Part shown: positions 36,129 through 42,591 of the stretch, piece by piece | Position numbering within the stretch: position 1 is the stretch's first letter | Layout: the number at the start of each line of letters is the position of its first letter | NCBI GenBank assembly: GCA_001800355.1 | Contig: MGVF01000038.1 | Location: forward strand, 1-42,591 | Reading direction: 5' to 3' | Length of the DNA stretch: 42,591 nucleotides | Source: Elusimicrobia bacterium RIFOXYA2_FULL_50_26 | GTDB lineage: Bacteria; Elusimicrobiota; Endomicrobiia; Endomicrobiales; XYA2-FULL-47-53 | The notes under the pieces: generated by a model | Database searches by the model: none | What the model saw: the letters and a program-made list of their open reading frames with translations, nothing else | What the model was told of the DNA's origin: nothing | Made by a program: the position numbers and the translations under genes

Positions 36129-38033
36129 ATGAATAAATTTTTTTTAATGCTTCCTATTTGTGTTATCTCGCCGGCTCTATCTTCCCTGGCGGCCGATGCG
36201 CCGCTTGTTCTGTTCTCAGACATGCCCGACGCTCCTGTCAGCGGCTGGGAGGCAAGCGCCACAAAAGGCGCGGCCGTTTCAATATGGGGAAGAAATTTTG
36301 GCTCGGCCAGAGGATCCTCGTATGTAACGGTGGGCGGCGTAGCTCTAATGAACGGCAGCGATTACGCTGAATGGGGGGCGACCGCGAACCCGGATGTCAG
36401 GCTCGGGATGCAAAGGATAACTTTCTTTCTTAATTCGTCGATGATAACGGGCGGCGCATACCCCAATACCTCTATCACGGTTACGGTTAATGGTGTGCCT
36501 TCCAATCAGTTAAAGTTCCATACAAGGGCGCTGGCTTCAAGCAAGATATATTTTTTCGATAATACCAATGGCAATGATTCATCGTACGATGGATTGTATT
36601 CCGCTGTTGCCGGGGCGGGCAACGGGCCTAAGAAGACCCCCGGCTGGTTTCGTGCAAATGCCGCGGCCGGCGATATTGCTTATTTCAGAGGAACAAGCGT
36701 TTATGAGACTGTCGACAACGACGGATTATACGCAAGGGCGCATATGCAGATGCGCGGCAACAGGTTCGAAAACGGGATCGAAGGGCGTTCCGTAAGCGTG
36801 GTATCATACCCGGGAGAAGTTGCCGAATGGTATGCCCCGAACACAGGTACTCCGGATGCGGCAGATAATTTTTCCAAGAACGTGGAAATGCAGTGGTCGG
36901 ATATAAGCTATTGGAATTTCTCAAAATTGAAATGGTATTTTTATGATTTCGGTTGGACCATGAGCATGGATTCAAGCGCGAATAACGTCAGGTTCGCCGG
37001 CATGGACGTTTCCAGTTACGGCGAATGGCAGGCGCAGGGCTGGAACATGTGCGCCGGCGGCGGCAACACCGGCACGGGCGGCAAAACGTCCGGCCATTTG
37101 TACTGGCTTGGCAACTGGGTGCATGATTTGGGTCCCGGGTCGGCTCCCAGCCATTACCGTCATTATCCGATTTATCTTAACGGTTACGGCATTACCGATT
37201 ACGTTTACTATGGCTACAACGAATTCGGCCCGTTGCCGAACACCATGATTGACGCTGAACACGGCGGCAGCAGGGCATTCGATATTTACGGGCATACCGC
37301 GGCCGATACCATAGACCACGTGTATATTTTCAATAATTACGCGCACCACATGACGAGGCAGCCCATGGCCATCGGTAACGGCGACGGTTCGCCGAATTTT
37401 CTAAGAAACGTTTATTTTTATAACAATATCATCGGGCCGCAAGACAGCGCCACGAACGAAAATACGATGTCCGTCGGCGCGGGAGTAACCGATCAAATGC
37501 TTGCCAACCTGAAATTTTACAATAATACGTTCGATTCCCGCGACGAGACGTGCGAGTTTATGTGGGACCAGTGCGATCCGGCGCTTGCGTTTAAAAATAA
37601 TATCGTCGTAGCCAATCTCTCGGGTTCTTCGGATCATTCCGTAACGCTTTATAACTTTTACGGCTGCCCTGCGGATACGGCAGTCAGGCTTGTTGGCAGC
37701 AACAATCTCTGGTACGGCAACTTGATTCACGACGGTATCCATGGCGGCAACCCGTGGAATGAAACGTCCACGCTGACTAATAATGATCCCCGTTTTGTAG
37801 TCGCGGCTCCGGAGAATGCCGCCGGTTACAGGTTGCAGGAAACAAGCCCGTGCAGGAATGCGGGCGTAGATTTGTCTTCTGAAATAGCCGAAGAATCAAT
37901 TGCAGGCGTCTACCGGGTCGGGGTTAACAGGGATTTCTACGGCGTACTGCGCGGAAGTCCGCCGCATATTGGCGCATTTGACGAGACTGACACGGTGGCT
38001 CCCACGGCGCCTGGCGGGGTAACGGTGCGTTAA
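36129..38033 (+). CDS. Secreted protein with IPT/TIG-like N-terminal domain and right-handed beta-helix-like region; ends in a truncated fibronectin-III-like start
   Basis: Signal peptide 'MNKFFLMLPICVISPALSSLAA'; 'VSIWGRNFGSARGSSYVTVGGV'; 'VYIFNNYAHHM', 'NVYFYNNIIGP', 'NLKFYNNTFDS', 'ALAFKNNIVVA'; C-terminus 'DTVAPTAPGGVTVR'. Confidence 0.75.
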   Translation: MNKFFLMLPICVISPALSSLAADAPLVLFSDMPDAPVSGWEASATKGAAVSIWGRNFGSARGSSYVTVGGVALMNGSDYAEWGATANPDVRLGMQRITFFLNSSMITGGAYPNTSITVTVNGVPSNQLKFHTRALASSKIYFFDNTNGNDSSYDGLYSAVAGAGNGPKKTPGWFRANAAAGDIAYFRGTSVYETVDNDGLYARAHMQMRGNRFENGIEGRSVSVVSYPGEVAEWYAPNTGTPDAADNFSKNVEMQWSDISYWNFSKLKWYFYDFGWTMSMDSSANNVRFAGMDVSSYGEWQAQGWNMCAGGGNTGTGGKTSGHLYWLGNWVHDLGPGSAPSHYRHYPIYLNGYGITDYVYYGYNEFGPLPNTMIDAEHGGSRAFDIYGHTAADTIDHVYIFNNYAHHMTRQPMAIGNGDGSPNFLRNVYFYNNIIGPQDSATNENTMSVGAGVTDQMLANLKFYNNTFDSRDETCEFMWDQCDPALAFKNNIVVANLSGSSDHSVTLYNFYGCPADTAVRLVGSNNLWYGNLIHDGIHGGNPWNETSTLTNNDPRFVVAAPENAAGYRLQETSPCRNAGVDLSSEIAEESIAGVYRVGVNRDFYGVLRGSPPHIGAFDETDTVAPTAPGGVTVR

Positions 38034-38036
38034 TTT

Positions 38037-39200
38037 ATGGATAAAAAAATGGAACTTAAACTTATTGAATTGCGGCGCGATATTCACCGGCATCCGGAGC
38101 TTGGCAACAAGGAGTTTCGTACCACGTCCGTGATTGAAAAGTTTCTCTCGCAGGCAGGGATCGTTACGCGTCGTCCGTCAAAAACCGGAGTGGTGGCGCT
38201 TATCTCAGGCACAAAAGAAGGTGCCGGTTCATCCCGTGTTATGGCATTACGCGCCGATATTGACGCATTGCCGATAGCTGAAAAAACAAACAAGCCTTAC
38301 AGCTCGCGCACGGCGGGCGTAATGCATGCCTGTGGCCATGACGCCAATACTGCCATGGTTGCCGGCGCGGCGCTCTTGCTGGCGCGCCGGAGAAATGAGT
38401 TTGCAGGCACGGTGAAATGTATTTTCCAGCCGAACGAGGAAGCGGCCGGCGGGGCGCTGGGCATGATTCGCGCGGGCGTGTTAAAGAATCCCGTGCCGGA
38501 CTGTATAGTGGGCATCCACGTAAATCCGTGGCTTAAAACCGGAACCCTCGGCGTAAAAGCCGGCGCGATGATGGCGGCGGTTGACCGTTTTACCATAAAG
38601 ATTGCCGGCGCGCGCAGCCACGGCGCTTATCCGCACCTGGGGAAAGATTCCATAGTGATCGCGGCGCAGGTTATACAATCGTTGCAGTCCGTGGTTGCCA
38701 GGCAGATTGACCCGGTTGATCCGGCGGTAGTTACCGTCGGGACCATACAGGGCGGGGAAGCGTTCAATGTTCTGGCCGGCAGTGTTACAATAACCGGAAC
38801 GGTGCGCGCGCTTAATAATAAAATGCGCCGCGACATCGAGCGCATAATGCGCCGGCACGTGGCGATGATTGTAAAGGCTTACGGCGCAGGTTACAGCTTC
38901 GAGTATGAGTCGCTGGGGCGCCCGCTTGAGAACTCGGCAAAAGTTCTTTCACTGTGCCGGCGCGCCGGCAGCGCAGCGCTGGGCAAAAAAAATATAGTGG
39001 AAATTGAAAAGCCGTCAATGGGCGGCGAGGATTTCTCGGAGTACCTCCGGTACGTGCCGGGGTGCTTCATATTCATGGGCGCGCGCCTTAGCGTGCCTCA
39101 TCCATGGCATAGTGAACTGTTCGACGTGGATGAACGCGCCCTCGCAAAAGGCGCCGCCGTTTTGGAAGAGATCGCCGTATCGTATTTACTCGGTAAATAG
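38037..39200 (+). CDS. M20-family amidohydrolase / peptidase
   Basis: 'IELRRDIHRHPELGNKEFRT', 'ALRADIDALPIAEKTNKPYSS', 'GVMHACGHDANTAMVAGAALLL', 'IFQPNEEAAGGALGMIRAGVL', 'GGEDFSEYLRYVPGCFIFMGA'. Confidence 0.94.
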   Translation: MDKKMELKLIELRRDIHRHPELGNKEFRTTSVIEKFLSQAGIVTRRPSKTGVVALISGTKEGAGSSRVMALRADIDALPIAEKTNKPYSSRTAGVMHACGHDANTAMVAGAALLLARRRNEFAGTVKCIFQPNEEAAGGALGMIRAGVLKNPVPDCIVGIHVNPWLKTGTLGVKAGAMMAAVDRFTIKIAGARSHGAYPHLGKDSIVIAAQVIQSLQSVVARQIDPVDPAVVTVGTIQGGEAFNVLAGSVTITGTVRALNNKMRRDIERIMRRHVAMIVKAYGAGYSFEYESLGRPLENSAKVLSLCRRAGSAALGKKNIVEIEKPSMGGEDFSEYLRYVPGCFIFMGARLSVPHPWHSELFDVDERALAKGAAVLEEIAVSYLLGK

Positions 39201-39208
39201 GAGGAATA

Positions 39209-39427
39209 ATGCTTGCTATTATTGTCGGCCTTGTGTTTATGGTTCTGGGGCTTCTCGGATTATTGGCCTGGTGGCCGGATTTTATCGCGGTATTCAAGGG
39301 GTTTGTGCCGATTATGATTATGATCGGCGGCTTGATAGCCGTGGTGGCCGGCGCGACCAGCGTGATGGATTCGATGGAACCAAAGGATGACAGCTCATCA
39401 AAACCGGAAGAAAAAAAGGAAGATTAA
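39209..39427 (+). CDS. Small two-TM membrane protein with acidic/lysine-rich tail
   Basis: AGGAGG RBS then 'MLAIIVGLVFMVLGLLGLLAWWPDFIAVFKGFVPIMIMIGGLIAVVAGATSVMDSMEPKDDSSSKPEEKKED'. Confidence 0.75.
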   Translation: MLAIIVGLVFMVLGLLGLLAWWPDFIAVFKGFVPIMIMIGGLIAVVAGATSVMDSMEPKDDSSSKPEEKKED

Positions 39428-39430
39428 CGC

Positions 39431-40456
39431 TTGGAAGTCCGGGATATAGGCGAATTTAATTTAGTCGAGCGGATACTTAAGGCGATTACACCGGCCGCCG
39501 GTGTCGGCGGGCGGTGCGTTGAAAGGCGCGCGCGCCTCGTCGTCGGCCCGGGGGACGACGCTTTTGCCGCGGAAGTGTCGCCAGGTTTTGCGATTGTCGG
39601 GACAAAGGATTTGCTGGTTGAGGATATACATTTCCGCCGCGATTGGGCAAGCCCTGAAGAGATAGGATATAAATCAATGGCGGTGAACGCAAGCGACCTT
39701 GCGGCAATGGGCGGGTGTGCGCCGTTATACGCCCTGGTAGGGCTTGCGCTTCCCGCCGGTACGGACGTGGATTTTGTAAAAAGGTTGTACCGTGGCATGA
39801 ACCGTTGCTGCAAGCGTTACTGTTTTTCGCTTGCCGGCGGCGATACGGTATCGTCGTTACGCGGGATAATCATCTCCGTTACCATGCTTGGCGCGGCGAA
39901 AAAAAAATATATTTTGACGCGTTCCGGCGCGCGTCCCGGCGACCTGGTGGCGGTAACCGGCACATTCGGCGATTCCGGCGCCGGTTTGCATCTTCTGCAA
40001 AAAGGCGGCAAGGGCGATTCCCCGGACGGACGCTATCTTATCCGCAAACATCTTTTACCGGAGCCGCGGTTTGCCGAAGCGGCGGCGCTGGCGCGTTCGG
40101 GGGCGGCAACGGCTCTGATAGATTCTTCAGACGGTCTTGCGGCGTCCGTCGGCTTTATCGCACAGGCAAGCGGCGCCGGCGCGCGCATTGACCTTGATAA
40201 AATACCTCTCTCGCGCGCATGGCGGCGGGTTGCAGCCGATGGAAAAATCGCCCCGTACCGCATGGCGCTTGCCGGCGGCGAGGATTACGAGCTGGTTTGC
40301 ACCGTGCGCGCCGGCAAGTTCGGCCTTTTAAAAAAACGCATACCTTCCCTTACCGCCGTAGGCGTTATCGCCGGCGAAAAAAAGATAGAGTACTTCCTCA
40401 ATGGCAAAAAACAAAATATCGCCACAAAAGGGTTCGAACACTTCGGGCGCGGTTAA
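39431..40456 (+). CDS. thiL: Thiamine-monophosphate kinase
   Basis: 'VVGPGDDAFAAEVSPGFAIVGTKDLLVEDIHFRRDWASPEEIGYKSMAVNASDLAAMGGCAPLYALVGLALP', 'LAGGDTVSS', 'VAVTGTFGDSGAGLHLL', 'ALIDSSDGLAASVGFIAQASGAGARIDLDKIPL', 'GGEDYELVCTV'. Confidence 0.94.
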   Translation: MEVRDIGEFNLVERILKAITPAAGVGGRCVERRARLVVGPGDDAFAAEVSPGFAIVGTKDLLVEDIHFRRDWASPEEIGYKSMAVNASDLAAMGGCAPLYALVGLALPAGTDVDFVKRLYRGMNRCCKRYCFSLAGGDTVSSLRGIIISVTMLGAAKKKYILTRSGARPGDLVAVTGTFGDSGAGLHLLQKGGKGDSPDGRYLIRKHLLPEPRFAEAAALARSGAATALIDSSDGLAASVGFIAQASGAGARIDLDKIPLSRAWRRVAADGKIAPYRMALAGGEDYELVCTVRAGKFGLLKKRIPSLTAVGVIAGEKKIEYFLNGKKQNIATKGFEHFGRG

Positions 40457-40871
40457 CCGGGGTATTGTTGTCTCCCGTTCCGCGGCGCAGACCCGCGCCC
40501 TTGGCAAAGCATTTGCCGGGCGGCTGAAAGCGGGCGATACCGTATTTATAGAAGGTGAAGTCGGCAGCGGCAAGACTACGCTTGTGCAGGGAATAGCCCG
40601 CGGCATGGGCGTCAGGGGCGCCGTGCGCAGTTCAAGTTTCATCCTTATTAACGAGTACCGCGCAAAAGAAAGCGTGCCATTGTTCCATGTTGATTTGTAC
40701 CGCCTGCACGGGGACGATATATCCATGCTCGGGCTTGACGATTACCGCTATGCGGCGGGCATTATGCTTATCGAGTGGCCGTGCCTTTTGCGCCGCGCCG
40801 GCCGCCGCCCATCCTGGGAAATACGCATGAAATGGAAAAGCGACAACGAGCGTGTCATTGAAATAAAATGA
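40401..40871 (+). CDS. tsaE: tRNA threonylcarbamoyladenosine biosynthesis ATPase TsaE
   Basis: 'GDTVFIEGEVGSGKTTLVQGIARGMGV', 'VRSSSFILINEY', 'LFHVDLYRL'; overlaps thiL by 56 nt. Confidence 0.92.
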   Translation: MAKNKISPQKGSNTSGAVNRGIVVSRSAAQTRALGKAFAGRLKAGDTVFIEGEVGSGKTTLVQGIARGMGVRGAVRSSSFILINEYRAKESVPLFHVDLYRLHGDDISMLGLDDYRYAAGIMLIEWPCLLRRAGRRPSWEIRMKWKSDNERVIEIK

Positions 40872-41521
40872 AAATATTGGCGATTGAAACTTCGGGGACG
40901 TGTTTTAGCGTGGCGCTGGCGGAAAGAGGCGCCGTTATCGCCGAAACGTTTTGGCATGGCGGGTTGGCACATTCTGAAAAACTGCTTCCCCATGTTGAAT
41001 GGCTGCTGGGGCAGGCGCAATGGCAGCCCGGCGATATAGAAAAAATTGCAGTTTCCACGGGGCCTGGAAGTTTTACGGGAATACGCGTGGGCATGGTATG
41101 TGCGCGCACAATGTCCCAGGCTCTCGGGCTTCCTTTGGCAGGTGTTTCGACCCTGGAAATATTGGCGGCCGGGGCCGCGTGCGCCGGCGCTCTGGTATAT
41201 CCTGCCATAGACGCATTGCGCAATGAAGTGTTTGTCATGTCCAAAAGCGGGAAAATCGGCATTATAAGCGTTGAACAGTTGTGCGCAAGGCTTAAAAAAA
41301 GCGCGCGCCCCGTCCTCGTGGCCGGGACCGCCGCCATCGCGTATCATGATTTGCTCAAAAAAGAGCTTTCGGGAAAGCTTGTCGCGCCCGCGCCGCTTGC
41401 GCATTTTCCGCGAGCCGGCGTGCTTGCGCTGCTTGCAGGCAGCCGAGCCGGCGCAAATTTCTCGTCTGTAACGCCTGTTTATATTAGAAAATCGTGGGCC
41501 GAAGAAAAAAGAAAAAAATAA
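40868..41521 (+). CDS. tsaB: tRNA threonylcarbamoyladenosine biosynthesis protein TsaB
   Basis: 'MKILAIETSGTCFSVALAERG', 'HSEKLLPHVEWLL', 'IAVSTGPGSFTGIRVGMVCARTMSQALGLPLAGVSTLEILA', 'YPAIDALRNEVFV'. Confidence 0.92.
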   Translation: MKILAIETSGTCFSVALAERGAVIAETFWHGGLAHSEKLLPHVEWLLGQAQWQPGDIEKIAVSTGPGSFTGIRVGMVCARTMSQALGLPLAGVSTLEILAAGAACAGALVYPAIDALRNEVFVMSKSGKIGIISVEQLCARLKKSARPVLVAGTAAIAYHDLLKKELSGKLVAPAPLAHFPRAGVLALLAGSRAGANFSSVTPVYIRKSWAEEKRKK

Positions 41522-41523
41522 AC

Positions 41524-41657
41524 CTGTTTCTTTAGCATTTTGAAGTTGTCGTCGTCATTGCGAGCCCAAAGGGCGCGGCAATCTCGCTTTTCATCAGAAG
41601 CAACTTCGAGATTGCTTCGCTTTCGCTCGCAATGACCTCAAAATGCTAAAGAGACAC
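41524..41657 (+). mobile_element. MITE-like palindromic element, family A copy 3
   Basis: TIRs TGTTTCTTTAGCATTTT / AAAATGCTAAAGAGACAC; perfect 8-bp direct repeat AAATAAAC at 41516-41523 and 41658-41665; core TCATTGCGAGC...GCTCGCAATGA. Confidence 0.8.
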
Positions 41658-41679
41658 AAATAAACTTACGGAGGCTGAC

Positions 41680-42468
41680 ATGGATTGGGGAATGAAGAAC
41701 CGTTTGTCTAAATTGATAGCAAAAGACGGCCATTGTTTTTTTATGCCGATTGACCATGGTTATTTCCAGGGGCCGACCAATTGCCTCGAAGAACCCGGCA
41801 AAACCATCGTTCCCCTGCTTAAATACTGCGATGCATTGTTCGCCACGCGCGGCGTTGTTCGTTCCTGCATAGACGCATCCGTTGATAAACCTGTTATCTT
41901 AAGGGTTTCCGGCGGCACGAGCATGGTTGGAAAAGATCTGGCGCACGAGGGCATCTCAACCTCTATCGAGGAGATTCTGCGCCTCAACGCGGCGGCCGTC
42001 GGCGTTTCCATTTTCGTAGGCAGCGACTACGAGCATGAGACGCTTATGAACCTCTCCGGCCTTGTCAACGAGTGCGAGCGCTACGGGATTCCAGTCATGG
42101 CCGTTACGGCCGTCGGAAAAGAGATCGGCAAAATGGAGCCGCGCTACCTTGCGCTTGCCTGCCGCATCGCGGCGGAGCTGGGGGCGCGTGTAGTTAAGAC
42201 CTATTGGTGCCAGAAGGATTTTGATAAGGTTGTGCGCGGCTGCCCCGTGCCGGTGGTTATGGCCGGCGGCCCTAAATGCGACACGGAAAAAGAGGTATTC
42301 GATTTTGTCTACGATGGTATGCAAAATGGCGCCATCGGCATAAATCTTGGCAGAAATATATGGCAGAATCCGCACCCCGTTGCCGTGGCCAAAGCCTTGT
42401 GGGCTATCGTACACGAAAAGAAATCATCCAAAGAAGCCTTTGAGATATTCAACGAGGCAAAAAAATAA
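41680..42468 (+). CDS. Class I (DhnA/LsrF-type) aldolase family protein
   Basis: 'CFFMPIDHGYFQGP', 'ILRVSGGTSM', 'AVGVSIFVGSDYEHETLMNL', 'ARVVKTYW' (likely Schiff-base Lys), 'PVVMAGGPKCDTEKEVFDFVYDGMQNGAIGINLGRNIWQNPHP'. Confidence 0.88.
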   Translation: MDWGMKNRLSKLIAKDGHCFFMPIDHGYFQGPTNCLEEPGKTIVPLLKYCDALFATRGVVRSCIDASVDKPVILRVSGGTSMVGKDLAHEGISTSIEEILRLNAAAVGVSIFVGSDYEHETLMNLSGLVNECERYGIPVMAVTAVGKEIGKMEPRYLALACRIAAELGARVVKTYWCQKDFDKVVRGCPVPVVMAGGPKCDTEKEVFDFVYDGMQNGAIGINLGRNIWQNPHPVAVAKALWAIVHEKKSSKEAFEIFNEAKK

Positions 42469-42591
42469 TGAATATGCGCGTGGCGGTATATTACAAGAAT
42501 AGCGATGTGCGCGTCGAGGAGCGCCCCAGGCCTGTGGCAGGGCGGGGTGAGATTCTTGTTAAGGTTATGGCAAGCGGAATATGCGGCAGCG
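42468..42591 (+). CDS. Zinc-dependent alcohol dehydrogenase family protein (3'-partial, runs off window)
   Basis: ATG 42468 overlaps the upstream TAA by 1 nt; 'MNMRVAVYYKNSDVRVEERPRPVAGRGEILVKVMASGICGS' is the GroES-like MDR N-terminus. Confidence 0.8.
   Translation, partial: MNMRVAVYYKNSDVRVEERPRPVAGRGEILVKVMASGICGS

Noticed and set aside
40748-41404. 218-aa minus-strand ORF
   Set aside because: Antisense to tsaE/tsaB, whose motifs are clear; no independent evidence.

Overview
The 42.6 kb window appears bacterial and every supported gene is on the + strand. The organism is probably an uncultivated Gram-negative lineage, but lineage is inference only. Four blocks are visible. (1) nt 3-5150: the 3' part of a very large ORF, open to the left window edge, with an APH-like kinase fold, membrane segments and an amidoligase-like region. 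(2) nt 5564-20751: eleven tightly packed genes. They encode a transmembrane Ser/Thr kinase with PEGA repeats and a C-terminal Cys4 zinc ribbon, two paralogous secreted 'QGKLTD' proteins, two FlgD-Ig proteins, two PorV/UPF0164-like beta-barrels (one fused to TPRs), a coiled-coil envelope protein, a double-FHA/TM/FG-GAP protein, a PP2C phosphatase with a TM and PEGA-like tail, and a double receiver protein. This looks like a threonine-phosphorylation circuit wired to an outer-membrane or secretion apparatus and is my best candidate for an undescribed system. (3) nt 21364-23903: a soluble MgtE-N/CBS protein translationally coupled to an NRAMP-family transporter. (4) nt 24051-42591: mostly housekeeping genes (tilS, hpt, ftsH, folE, folP, cdaA, a 50-aa CdaR/YbbR remnant missing from the ORF track, glmM, pdxJ, glmS, acpS, nnrD, a secreted beta-helix protein, an M20 amidohydrolase, thiL, tsaE, tsaB, an LsrF/DhnA-type aldolase and a partial alcohol dehydrogenase). 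Intergenic regions carry at least three palindromic repeat families. One is a ~134-bp MITE-like element (3 copies) with terminal inverted repeats and 8-bp target-site duplications; in two copies the duplication contains the stop codon of the upstream gene. Another family supplies the last 8 codons and stop of pdxJ.
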